A stretch of DNA of 64,000 nt from Sycobia sp. Sy_11 (lineage: Eukaryota; Arthropoda; Insecta; Hymenoptera; Epichrysomallidae), in assembly GCA_018907035.1 (NCBI GenBank), contig JACCIC010000036.1:3487001-3551000 (forward strand), given 5' to 3'. The notes under the pieces were generated by a model, which was given only the letters and a program-made list of their open reading frames with translations, was not told the origin of the DNA and searched no databases. Each line of letters begins with the position of its first letter. Within the stretch, counting starts at the first letter, position 1. A program made the position numbers and the translations under genes. Of the stretch, positions 23,253 through 34,527 are shown piece by piece.

Positions 23253-26200
23253 AAAAAATATTTTTTCTCTTTTAAAACCCTTATATAAAATATTACAAAG
23301 TAAATACAAAACTGTATGTGAAGTACTTCTAGCAATAGAATGAACAATAAAAAGCTTAGAAAATAACCGAATTGATTGAATTCAAAACAATTTATATTTA
23401 TCGCTGTTGAAAGTTTTATTTAACAATTTCGTTTAAAAACTATTTTATTGCCTAGAAAGCGCTAGCCTCTATAAAAAACTATAGGGAATGCACATATCTT
23501 TAAAATATGCTTCAATCGGTAATGTAACTACTATCGGTAGCTGCTATGCCAAATTCGACTTTGATAAATTGCAATACAGCTTGAATTATTCAAAAGCAAA
23601 TTTAAATAGTAATCAATAAAATAAATGATTTTTGAAGTAGAATCTATAGCTTTACAACTAAACAGTCTTCTAAAAAATTTCTAGTTGTAAATACAAACTT
23701 ATAGATACGGTTACTCGTAGACTTGAAAATGTGATGTCTTCTCGCTATTTTAAATATATTTTTCCTAGCTAAAGAACATCATTTCATGATATTTCTAAAG
23801 ATATCATTCTATTTGAAATTATAATTATTTTAAATTAAATAAGAATTGTGCAATCTGTTATAAAATTTAAGAAATTGTATTTTTTGTACATATTTTTCCA
23901 ATACTAGCAAATATCCAATCTAGCCAACCCAGTAAAGATAAAGGAGATTGATATCTGTTAGCAAAAGAAGACAATCATTTATACTTGTCTACAAAATCAT
24001 GAATGTTATACAAGCAAGAAAAAATATATTCGAACTAGTGACAAGTAACTGTATGATCATACATAATGATCAAATAGAAATTTGTTCTTTTATACAATAA
24101 TTATTTAAAAATAGTAGAATAAAAAAATTATTAAGTATTTAGTTTTTCATTATGTTAAGTTCATTTTTCATCTTGTTGCGACCCGTACTGTTAAAATTAT
24201 AATTTCAATATGATGTCGAATTGTATTGTTAGAAATCTTAAAAATGCTCGTTATTCTCTTTAATAATTGTATAAGGTCAATCTATAAAATAAAATGTCTT
24301 ATATTATAATGACCTGTTGAATTGGCAGGTCGAAACAAGTAGCATCGATCGGTACAAGAGTATATGCACCCGAATTCCTACCTCCTTTGAAATCTAAATA
24401 CTTGCCTACGCATTAGACGCGATGTATTATTTTGCACACCCCATCCTTGAAAATTATTCATCGCAGAAGTAATGTGTAAACTATTAAAATTATCCAAATG
24501 CGTCTTCAGATTTATCGTTGACACCACAAAATCGTGCTATTGTATGTAAATGAGTACATTGAAATACATAAATTGTGCACATACACCTGTTTTATTTATT
24601 CTATTAAAAATTATATTTATTTGTTACTTTCATCCAATTTTTCATTTATTTTAATTATTCACTTGCATTTAACTTATGCGTATGAAACGCGATATTATCG
24701 AAAGTTACTTTCATACTTTTAATACAATCTATTACTGGCGCAAACGCATCTGGAGAAAACTGATTCTCCGGTAAGGCGAGTCTCTGTTTGTAAATAGCTT
24801 GTTTAAACCAAACTTTCGTACAAAGAGGTAATTTGGCTTTAGTTTCATTCCTACTTCATTTATACAAAAATTACTTACTCTTATTTATACAACAAACATT
24901 GTTATTTTCAAAACTTTGTATAAATCATAAACTAAATTAAAAATTGGTTTTTATCTCGAAAAAAATCCGAGATGTCGATAAAAAATGTAAAAAAAACAGT
25001 AATCTGTAATGTATATAAAATAATACAAATATACTATCACAAGTTAATATTTAAATCAATAAAATTTTTATTTAACAAGTTATAATTTTTAGCATGTGTA
25101 AAAGTATAGAGTATAATTTATTTGTGAATATAGCTCTTGTCTATTACCATCCAAGAGATTATGTCGAGGATATCTAAGAGACTGCCGCGACTTCAACTTA
25201 ATGAGACTATATTGTATTTCAAAGTTTCGAATGGCCCTCGAAGCATCCCTTATATCCATTACCCGATCGAAAGTTATAAAATTTTTACGCGGTAATTTCT
25301 ACCGACAGTTATCTGCCTTGAACCTTGGCCGCTCTATTTATCTTGCATTCTCCCTGTTTTCGTAAATAATTTCATAAGTTTTTGCAAAGATCTTATGAAG
25401 ACGAGTTTGCATATTTGATTAATTTCGGTATGCTCCTTTGTTATGGGCTAATTTAACTAACAGTAAATAAATGTCTAGTAGAATTTTGTTATCGAATAAT
25501 TTAACTGAAGATAATAATATATTTCATCGTTGGTCGAACTTGATTGCATGTACCTCCTAAAATAGTTTATGCCCGAGAGGAAAGCGACCAAAGAAGTAAA
25601 TCTCAAAATGTAAAAAATTAATTATTTACATTAAGTTATATTACGATAACCGAAGAATTATCTAAATTTGTGATTGTCTTAATGTAAGTAAATAGACTTT
25701 AAGTTATTCCACATCAAAATCACAACACTAATATGATTTCTCAGCTTTCATGGTGTATATAGTTTCGACACTAATTATGAAAGAGAATGTTTATTTAACG
25801 CATGCCTCTTTAAATTCCAGAATAAACTATTTCACGTGTAAATAATTATTCTATATAATTACTTCTGCACTCGCAATTAAACTGCATTATTTTATATTTA
25901 GAATCGTTTGAGCATGCCAATATTAATATTAGATGAACAATTTCATAAAAACCAAATAAGTAATTTAAATCACTTTTGCGTCGTGTCAAACTTTTTCTAC
26001 ACTATGTCTAAAGTCTAAAGGACTTGGGAAAATACAAAATAGAGACTGAACAAGTCATTTTATAAAATAAATATATATTTACGGAATTCGTGTAGAAAGT
26101 ACTTGCAATAGCATTTAATAAGATTCTTGGCAGATACAAACACATGATTTATCATACAATAAACTTTGTCAAAATTTGACGAACAATTCGAACATTAAAA

Positions 26201-26352
26201 CGACATCTAATGGTACAAATCGAAACTGTACAACAGATCGAATATCACAACATTCAATCTTTTTTTCTAAGAAGAAAATTTGGCGAAGATTTCGCAGGAA
26301 GACTGAAAGAAAAATTGATGCAGCATATAACAGAGCAGAAAAAACGATTGGA
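23249..26352. other. gene-free AT-rich stretch
   Basis: No gene or repeat recognised before the acidic-tail exon on the minus strand. Confidence 0.5.
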
Positions 26353-26626
26353 TCATTTATTCTTGTCTTCGTCATCCTCGTCGGAGCCGTCGTCGTTGTA
26401 GCAATCCTCGTCTACAGAATTTTGTTTTTTTTCTTCGATCTTGGTCTGATCATCGCGATTCTGTTCAACGGAGTTTTTAGCAGACTTGTTACTATTATTC
26501 TCATCGTTCTCGTCTTCAGTCTTCTTATTGTTTATTTCTTTGTCATTTTCAGCTCCATCCTCCTGCTCAGCGTCCTCACTTTTCACTTGCTTGAGACGTG
26601 TGTCGGCATCTGGATTGCCGGATCCA
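26353..26626 (-). CDS. putative last exon of gene A: acidic C-terminal tail
   Basis: Minus-strand exon candidate. An acceptor (TTTACTTTAAATAG|T) at 26627-26628 opens a 91-codon frame, beginning GSGNPDADTRLKQVKSEDAE and ending in a run of Asp/Glu (DDGSDEDDEDKNK). An AATAAA overlaps the stop codon (AAG AAT AAA TGA). The exon's single leading base exactly completes the codon left open by the donor at the end of the gene A third exon (AG|T, Ser), which supports joining them into a 349-residue protein. Acidic tails are common in chromatin proteins and histone chaperones. The plus-strand hydrophobic ORF over the same bases is its shadow. Joining is inferred. Confidence 0.5.
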
Positions 26627-27269
26627 CTATTTAAAGTAAAAATGGACATGAGTTGCTTCCGAAAACTTCACTATCTTTTGTTAATAATATTAACTTTATA
26701 AATAATGAACAGTCCACTATAGAATAATTACATTGGAGAACCTAGAGAAATCGTAATACAAAAATAAGTCAAATATTGACTGTTTAAAATTTTTTAGCAA
26801 CTTTTGTAAAATACTTTCTAATGTATTGATCTACATAAAAACACTTACTAGATCAATTTTGAATCTCTTTCTAGGGCTTATTTGATAGAAAAATGTAAAC
26901 TCACTGTATTTGTAATAACCCACCTTCTACTTATAAATAATTAAATACAAATTATAAATCCGATAAACATATTTAGTAGTTTAGGGCATATCAGTTCACA
27001 GAAGTAAAATTTTGATTTTCATTATATCTAAAGTATCATTATTGTATATTTATCATATGAACTCGATTCTAGTACTTATACCAAAATTGTACAGAAAAAT
27101 GCCCAAAAAGATAGTCTGAAATTCTAACGGTATTTCAGCACTGTATAAGTTATAAACATGTCTGATTTCATCTACTACAAATTAAAAATTCAACCAAACT
27201 CGTGAAAATAAAGGATGGTTCATGAAGTTAAGTGTTGAAATAATATTTATAGATTTATTTACTAAATTT

Positions 27270-27458
27270 TTACTTTAATAAACCAAAATTACGTAAATGC
27301 ATTCTACATCCACAGTGAATGAAAATTTCTAAGATTTCTTGGAACTTAATATATAGCACAGAACCAATAATTCTGCTAACAATTAAGAGCAAAGCGATTG
27401 CAATAGTCAAGAACGCTCCCGAAAGCAGGAGGCTTTTTGTAAGGTTCTCCAAATCCAT
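27270..27458 (-). CDS. small ORF, 62 aa, one predicted membrane helix
   Basis: Starts at an ATG 20 bases after the gene A stop codon, in a different frame (MDLENLTKSLLLSGAFLTIA). Residues about 9-37 form one strongly hydrophobic segment (SLLLSGAFLTIAIALLLIVS..), followed by a short Cys/His/Arg-containing tail (FIHCGCRMHLRNF). An AATAAA signal follows on the minus strand at about 27250. It could be a second cistron of a gene A transcript that ends here, or lie in intron 3 if gene A is spliced to 26626. The first third has balanced codon use; the later part is AT-rich, so chance remains possible. Confidence 0.35.
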   Translation of the reverse strand: MDLENLTKSLLLSGAFLTIAIALLLIVSRIIGSVLYIKFQEILEIFIHCGCRMHLRNFGLLK

Positions 27459-27478
27459 AGGAACCCACTCCGATCGCC

Positions 27479-29348
27479 TCACCTCCTCTCGGCGCGCACG
27501 CGAATCGCGCGGCGCCTGCTCCTGCTGCGGGTGCGGCTCCTCACGGGGCGGGCCCGGGCCTGCCTGACCCTCTTTGATCCCGCCCGATTCTTAGAGTCGC
27601 GCTTCCTTACGCCGTCCTCCATCTCAGCGTTCTCGTCGAAACGCTCCTCCATGGACTCTTTGGGCGAGGCATGTCGACGCTTGCGCGCCAGCCGCCGCGC
27701 CTCCTGCGCGTCCGAGGTGACCCGCTGGAGGACGCGGCTCCGGTTCGGTTCCGCGATCTCGAGGAGGTCCGAGGAGACCCGCATTACCTTGCCCTTGTTG
27801 TCCTTCAGCGTGAGATAACCCGACTGTAGACCGAAGTCCAGAGCCTCGCAGATATATCGCTTCGCCCTTTGCACGCCTGTGTTAAAAGAAAGCTTTGGTC
27901 GGACCTGGCTCTCGAATGAAGCCCGCCGCCACGGATCGCTCATATAGACGCTCACCTATTCGCAGGGGCATGTCGTTCGACTGTGCGTTCGAACCCTTCT
28001 TCGGCTTGGCTTTGTGCGCCCGAGTGGTCTTGACCGGGGCCGGGGCGTCGCGCTGCGGGGCATCCTCCTCGAAGTCCTCGTCGCTTATTTCCGCGGCTGG
28101 CATTGACAGGTCATCCTCCTCGAGGGGATCGCGGCGCTTTCGCTCGTGGTTTCGATTTAACGCGACATGATTGCTGCTGGCCAAACGCGACACTGGGAGC
28201 AACTCCTGCTGGCATTCCTCACCGCACACGTTAGCCGATCCTTTGTACAGCATTTCAGTGTCGTTCGCGCGCCTACGTCGTTCTGAGCGATAAATGTAGA
28301 GGGCGCCCATTAAAAAATGGAATGACAGTTTTATCGATTACGTCATTTTAAATTAAATTTCTCGCTGTTTTTAGATTTGCTTCACTAAACTAACAATAAA
28401 ACAACTATATATATATAGTAGTATTGATCTGAAGCTTCAATTATTTAATTCACGTAGATGCGACTTCAAATTATATAACATATTTCATTTTTTAATTAAG
28501 GTATTAAATATTTATATTGCGATAATACATTGGTGCGTATATAAATTTATAGAACTAATTTTATAAAATGACAAACACGATAATTATAATATAAACCACT
28601 AAATTACCCATTTTCTTCTATAAATAAAAGATCGTAATGTTGATTTCAATCTCTATACTTAATAAATTTATAGATAAAATATAATCATAGATTGATTAAA
28701 TTATATGCATTATTTAAAAATATTAAAATTCAACATTTTTCTAAATATTTCGCTAATAAATTAGTAACTAAATTTTTAATAATTTCAATTTTAAAAATTA
28801 AAAATGATATTTTAAAATTTATTTATAAAATTTACGTGCAAACTCCGCTTATATCAATAATAATGTAAACTTGAATTCCATGATGAAAACATTGGTTAAA
28901 CTAAAAATTGTAATTTTAATTTAATTACGTTATTTATACCATTAAAAAATTGTTCTATAAGATAACGTCTATTTATATTTTAAACTAAATGCTGAATAAA
29001 ACGATTAATATAAGAAAAAAAAGGTAAATCGATTTATATTAAATACATTTGAACTGCTTAATACATGCAAGTTATTTTTATGCCAAACATGGATATATTT
29101 TTGAAAATTATAATTGAAACGTAATAACATTATTTAAAATAACAAGCGAACCCGTAAGCTGTTTAAAATGGTCCTTTTTATTAGGCTCTGTATAAATATC
29201 ATTTTATTAAGAATAATAGGTAGAAATAAATAAATCTATCGACTACGTTGACTGCGGATTTTCATGCACCCCCCCCCCCCTCAAATGACTTACTCATCTT
29301 ATCGGAGTTTTTTGTCTTGGGATCGCGAGGCCGCCTCATCGGAGCCAT
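27479..29348 (-). CDS. gene A: linker-histone-like winged-helix protein with Arg-rich tail
   Basis: Assembled by hand. Exon 1 is 29348-29294 (MAPMRRPRDPKTKNSDKM, donor A|GTAAGT), exon 2 is 28282-27956 (acceptor TCGCTCAG, donor G|GTGAGC) and exon 3 is 27876-27479 (acceptor TAACACAG). Phases agree throughout and give 259 residues. Exon 2 is charged and probably disordered, with an acidic patch (EISDEDFEED). Exon 3 opens with VQRAKRYICEALDFGLQSGY and LTLKDNKGKVMRVSSDLLE, resembling the recognition helix and wing of an H1/H5 globular domain, then a basic tail rich in Arg (RPVRSRTRSRSRRR). A DNA- or chromatin-binding role is inferred. Gene B shares the intron position and phase. The stop (AGGTGAGG) coincides with a good donor, so an extra exon at 26626 is possible. 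Confidence 0.72.
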
Positions 29349-29600
29349 TATCTCTAGTCTTCGCTCTTCGCACGCGTCAGCGAAGCTCCGCCAACGCTGC
29401 ACCTAATGATATCTGTTTCCGGGCTTGCAAATCGTCCTGGACGAGGATTTTAAAACAGTGAAAAAAAGGGGGAGAGGGAAATAAAAAGAGAAAGGTTAGT
29501 TTAGGGAAAACGGTGACTGTACGCGTCGACTGGCAATTTTGTTGACGTGCTTCTATGTCTATGACAAAAACAAATGTGATCGTACGAGACCGATGCGCAC
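29349..29600 (-). promoter_or_regulatory. gene A 5' UTR and upstream region
   Basis: GC-richer than the surroundings and containing several CpG sites (CTTCGCTGACGCGTGCG, minus strand). A pyrimidine-rich minus-strand stretch lies at 29460-29500. No TATA box was recognised, so the start site is not fixed. A short C-run lies at 29269-29280 just inside intron 1. Confidence 0.4.
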
Positions 29601-30780
29601 TTTGTCTCCCTGCAAATTGTAACGGGCTTCGTGCTGCAGACGACTTTTTGTTTCAATACTTCAAAAATTTTGAAGCGATCGAACGATGTAATTTTGAAGC
29701 ATCATGAGAAGGGGTAATTTAATTTTTCTTGTTTGCAAATTTAATTAAAGACTTGAATTAATCCTATCAGTTTCAGTACAAGATCTAAATATGCTATTTA
29801 TCTTTTAAATTCAATTACAGACTAATCAAATCTTTTTACGTTTAGATTTATTAATAAAACTTAATAAGTTAAACTTTGTGATTGTCTAATATCAGTGACC
29901 AAACAATCATAGTAAGTCTTCTTATGTACACAATATATATATATATATATGCAAAATATAAAACAATATTATAATTATCATAAGAAAATCCATTCTAACA
30001 TATTTATTGAAATACAACAATGATCGATATAGATTTACAGATTTAAGACTGTTTAACATCCAATCCAATCATATGTATTACATTTTACGTGAACTGTATC
30101 CATCCCTATACAAGAGCAAGAGTCGCTGTGTATAGCGATTTTAGGTTGGCAACTCTAAGCTTAACACTCAGACACGTAGATTTAATAATACAATTCTACG
30201 ATTTTTCAACAAGAGTACTCAATTGTCGTAACACAGTACAACCCTATATATACAGAGCTGAATAACAACAGATTTTTTTTCATTTATATTTTCGATGTAT
30301 GTTTTATCGCTTTTCCAAGATGTCAAAAACATACAAAATACATTTCTAAAACTAATTATACACTATAACCTTTCTTGAACTAAATTCCTTTTCTATGAAT
30401 GGTAGTGCGAATATACGTCTCCAACCTACTCTTAATGTTAAACCTAAAAAAACATCAATTATTATTTCAATTAAATAATACCCTAGTTTCTGGCATAGGT
30501 GCCTTTATTTAAGATAAATAAGTCACGTAACGAGACTATCTCCGCATCGCACAAGATGAGTTATTCTAAAACTGTACTAATAATGACGTATAAGTATAGT
30601 TTGACATCTTATTAAGAATTAGCGTTGGGAAATACATCGAAAATACATATTTAGAGATTAATACAAAAATAAATTAAATTTTATAACTAAAATGGTTAAG
30701 ATTAAGAAATTCCATTTCTCTTAAAGGAATAATAAATGGTTTTCAAGATTGTGAAGTGTCATAATCATACGAACATTAAT
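29601..30780. other. gene-free AT-rich stretch
   Basis: Upstream of gene A; holds a short (TA)n run at 29933-29950 and nothing else recognised. Confidence 0.45.
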
Positions 30781-30787
30781 AAACCAC

Positions 30788-30984
30788 ACCTTCAATGGCT
30801 GGATGGCTAGATTAAAGGACATTGTAAGTAATTCGGTGGTCTGAGTTCAAGTTCCGAACTTAGCAAATTCACACAAGTATTTCTACAAACTTGACATGCT
30901 CTTTGTTTACAAACACTTCGTAGACATGATTAAAACCAAAATTAGGAGGCATAAATGGAATAGCATTAATTAATAAAATAAGCG
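30788..30984 (+). mobile_element. tRNA-derived SINE, copy 3 (diverged)
   Basis: Matches the family in order: TTCAATGGCTGGATGGCTAGAT (box-A region), CTGAGTTCAAGTTCC (box-B region), ACATGCTCTTTGTTTACAAACAC, GTAGAC and ATAAATGGAATAGC. Several short deletions and no recognisable target duplication, so an old copy. Confidence 0.7.
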
Positions 30985-31167
30985 AAAATCAAAACGAATT
31001 TATATGTATATATACATAAACTGCGTCTCCATAACTGCGATCAATGTTGTATACTTGAACTCATCGGAAAAATTTATATCAGAAAGTACTTTTTTATATG
31101 TTTCACTTATCTTCACCTTCCGTCGTTATATATCCATATTTTATAAAAAATAATTTTCTAAAATTCT

Positions 31168-31169
<2 letters not shown>

Positions 31170-31226
<57 letters not shown>
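31170..31226. repeat. (TA)n microsatellite
   Basis: About 28 TA units. Confidence 0.92.
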
Positions 31227-31230
<4 letters not shown>

Positions 31231-31687
31231 TATGACTTAAGAATCGACAAATTCATTTCTATATCATCTGTATCTTCAAGAAAATGTAACATGAGTACGT
31301 AGCAAAAAAGGTGAAAATTATAATAATCAGCAATGCGAATAATAAAATAGAAATATCGCAGTATTGCAAGGAGTATAAATTTAACATTTTTGTGCAAAAG
31401 GTGAAGACAATTTGAAATTTTGTATCAAAAACTATAGGAATTCTCATAGGCTACTTTTCTACGCTACCGCGAATGTTGTTACTTTTCATTCAGAATTGAA
31501 TTGTATTGGTGTAAAATATTGGATCAGTGTAAACTGAATTGCATCGATGCATACGAGAGTGTAAAGAAGTATTAGATATATGCATATGAGACTGTCTGAA
31601 GTATTAGATACAATAATGATGAATATTTTTTTAATACATTTAAAAGTAAATATATAAGAAAATTAATATACAAATATAGCAATATTA

Positions 31688-31925
31688 GATGCGGCCACTA
31701 CTTGGGTGGATGATCATATGACTGTGACACCATCTTTATCGTTTAGGTGTTTTTTCACACACAATAATGCGAGTAGAAGGTCTGAAACTGACACTGGATT
31801 TTGTCATAGGTTTCCCCGCTCCATAGACAAAACTCTGGACGAATTTGAAGTGGATGGGGTTGGCTAAGAATTAGATTAAGTTAGTTTGTAAGGCGGGAAG
31901 CAGGCATCGCGAAAAATGTGCAAGG
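31688..31925 (+). repeat. possible 5S-rRNA-related repeat fragment
   Basis: TACTTGGGTGGATGATC at about 31699-31715 closely resembles the conserved 3' half of 5S rRNA (TACTTGGATGGGTGACC) and is followed by a GACACC at the place where 5S has AACACC. The next ~200 bp (CCCCGCTCCATAGACAAAACT.., GGGGTTGGCTAAGAATTAG) are GC-richer than the flanks. It is not a functional 5S gene because the 5' half is missing. A 5S-derived SINE or other repeat is an inference. Confidence 0.3.
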
Positions 31926-32794
31926 GAACAAATATATAAACACATTTATAAATAATTTGTACATGATAATGGATAAAATAAAGTAATCAGATAAAACAAA
32001 TTTAAATTTAAAAACAATTTATACAAATATTTGGTACACCATCTACCAAAGTTTAGCAAAAAATCATAAACCAATGAATTTATAATAATCATGAATATTG
32101 ATGAACGGAGAATCATTTCAACTCTTCTTAATGAGTCGAATTGCTTAGTTTTTAATTCTTTATATTGTGTCTTCTTGTCTTATATTGTGTCTTCGTGAAT
32201 TTGATTATTTTATATTATTAATATATATTAGTATAACATATATGATATTTTTAAGCCATAGTTAAATAGGTTCCTTCCACAGAAGCCACATAGCGTTTTT
32301 TAGACATAAAATCCTATGAATCTTATGATATCCTTATTTTATTAATTTGATGTGCAGATATTTGAGAAATTCAAATTTGAATAACTTTTTGGTAACTCGT
32401 ACATGGATTCTTATAGAAGACAAAAAAAAACACGGAAATAATGATTGGAATGTGTAACCTTTCCCTATAAATTATCGTATTTCGATTTATTTGATTACGT
32501 GTAAAATCTATAAATATTCTAATGTACGTAAAAGGAATTCTGTGTATACCGTATTCTTGATAGAAAGCATAAAAGTAGATCATGTATGTTAATCTTATAG
32601 TATAAAAGCGCGTGAAAAAAGTAAACACTTTTTCAAAATTTGTTTTTAATGAAAGTTAGAATATATCTTATGATATTTTAATTTAAAAAAATTAATTATT
32701 AACTTTTAATAATTTTTGAAATACTAAAGCAAATGAAGATATTGTTTCTAATAGTTGTTATTGTACAATCGAATTACATAGCATGATATACGGA
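31926..32794. other. gene-free AT-rich stretch
   Basis: Nothing recognised. Confidence 0.45.
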
Positions 32795-32797
32795 TAC

Positions 32798-32853
<56 letters not shown>

Positions 32854-32860
32854 GTATGTA
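32795..32860. repeat. compound (TACA)n(TA)n(TGTA)n microsatellite
   Basis: Symmetric arrangement ATACATACAT..(TA)n..ATGTATGTAT, itself an inverted repeat, next to the deleted mariner. Confidence 0.9.
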
Positions 32861-32874
32861 TTTTCAACTATATA

Positions 32875-33534
32875 TGGGGTACAAAAAACGCAATAAATGT
32901 ATAAAATGTTTTTAACAAACTTTTTATTCAAAATAGCTCCATTAGACATAATACATAAGTTGGCACAACCTTCCATTCGCCCATGCTTTTTAAAAACTCC
33001 TCTTTTGAAATACTATTTAATTTCGTTGTCATAGCGTCTTGTATCTCATCTATCGATGCAAAACAGCTCCCTTTAAAGTCCATTTTTAATTTTGGAAACT
33101 GAAAATAGTCAAGGGGACTCAAATCAGGTGATTCTGGTGGGTAGCTGAGTACAGGAACCAATTTTTTAGCCAAAAGTTGAGTGTGAGTTGCCGCGGCCTG
33201 TGCTGTTACCTTACAATACAAGAGGAACGAAGCAGACTTTTAACAATACAAGCCGCTTTTAACATTTTCTTCATTCCTGTTGCACTTTTACCAATTTTAA
33301 AGCAAAATTTAATTGCAACATGTTGTTCGGTATTTTTATTCATCTTAAACAATCATAGCGACCAATTTGATATTCTCACGCAAACTGATACAGAACAGCT
33401 ATATGCAATCCGATGAACTTGAAACTTTGTATAGAGGTAGAGGAAGGGTGTAGTAACCAGTTACCAATGTTTCATGAATATGGTGCAAGCAGTACGGATT
33501 TTACACCCTTAGTCTTACAACTTTTAGGACACAC
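32875..33534 (-). mobile_element. internally deleted mariner-like element
   Basis: About 660 bp, half the length of a full mariner. The ends are weakly inverted (TGGGGTACAAAAAACGC at the left; GTGTGTCCTAAAAGTTG on the minus strand at the right) and each is next to a TA. On the minus strand the transposase N-terminus starts at an ATG at 33343 (MNKNTEQHVAIKFCFKIGKS). The C-terminus follows directly from about 33221, with YPPESPDLSPLDYF as the third catalytic block (normally SPDLAPSDY), so the middle, with the first two catalytic Asp, is gone. A deletion derivative of this kind could only be moved by a transposase supplied in trans. Confidence 0.68.
32928..33343 (-). pseudogene. mariner transposase, internally deleted
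   Basis: N-terminal helix-turn-helix start (ATG at 33343, KFCFKIGKSATGMKKML) joined after a deletion near 33220 to the C-terminal part (SPDLSPLDYFQFPKL, then SIDEIQDAMTTKLNSISKEEF). The catalytic domain is incomplete, so no activity is expected. Confidence 0.7.
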
Positions 33535-33536
33535 TA

Positions 33537-34345
33537 TGTGTGTACGCACTTTACTATAGAAAGTTATATTTGTTTTGTTATACCCGCTTATAAGTAGTTT
33601 GAGAAAATAATCAAATGAATTCCTATCTATATTTAATTATCAGAAAATCATGAATACAATTATAATTTTTGTACCAAAATCTGTAACTAAAATACTTTTT
33701 CGACTATTAATCTCAAAATTTGACATAAATTTTGAAGTTGATATTTTTGTTAAGTTGCTACTGACGCGGAAGTGGAAGGAATCTCCTTAAGATAAAATGT
33801 CTTTTCTTGATAGTTTCAACGAAATTATTTAACTTTTATTTGCACTACTGTATGCTATATGTGAAGTGTATGGCAGTGCAATAATGACAACGTATCTTCC
33901 TTAATTGTGATATTTTAAATAAAACAATGAGTCAAATATATTTTTCGAGTAAAGTAATTTTGATTATGCTTAAAAAAAATTAATTTGTGGATGACACATA
34001 ACATTATTTCAAAATTAATATATTCTATATCTTATGAGTTCTTTCTTTATAAGAAAGATTATTTTTTTAATGTGTTATTATAATTTTTTGGGATTTTTAT
34101 ATAATCATGTAATTATATAAATACTTTTCTTTATCAAAGTGAAAAGAAACATTATATGCGATTTTCAGTCACAAAATACTTTTATTAAATTTAAACTCGC
34201 CTGAGATTGAAAACTGAGATTTAAACAATGAGCGTTATATATAAATTATAATATTACAGAATTTGTATACAAAATACAACACTTAAAGTGTGATGTAGAA
34301 TAAATAAAATTCCTAGAAAATTTTAATTCAAAGAAAAATGCGTTC
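33537..34345. other. gene-free AT-rich stretch
   Basis: Between the deleted mariner and the putative last exon of gene B; nothing recognised. Confidence 0.5.
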
Positions 34346-34514
34346 TCACTTCTGCTGGTCATCAAAATCTTCACGGTTTTTGCGACTTGATGAGGCGGAC
34401 CTTGAACGACCCCTGGATATAACTGATTTCCGATCGACGCTACTGCTTGAGTGACTCTTGCGTTTGGTTCTTGAAGAACTTCTACTCGATCGTTTTCTCG
34501 AAACACCGTTGGTC
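34346..34514 (-). CDS. putative last exon of gene B: Ser/Arg-rich C-terminal tail
   Basis: The minus-strand acceptor CATGCTTGTCGCAG|G at 34515-34516 opens a 56-codon frame: TNGVSRKRSSRSSSRTKRKS, then SRGRSRSASSSRKNRED, ending DDQQK and TGA. The composition (Ser, Arg and Lys with SR/RS dipeptides) is typical of basic disordered tails and is not what AT-rich noise yields. Its one leading base completes the codon left by a donor-like AAAG|GTTGGT at the end of gene B exon 3 (39449), giving Arg. The intron would be 4.9 kb. A different ORF (34246-34527) overlaps in another frame and is a shadow. It could also belong to a separate gene. Confidence 0.48.
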
Positions 34515-34527
34515 CTGCGACAAGCAT

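Noticed and set aside
26176..26634. Plus-strand 152-codon hydrophobic ORF resembling a multi-pass membrane protein
   Set aside because: Hydrophobicity is the antisense image of Asp/Glu codons (GAC/GAG to GTC/CTC) of the better-supported acidic minus-strand exon.
27531..28170. Plus-strand Arg/Ser-rich ORFs opposite gene A
   Set aside because: Antisense shadows of exons whose phases fit together on the minus strand.
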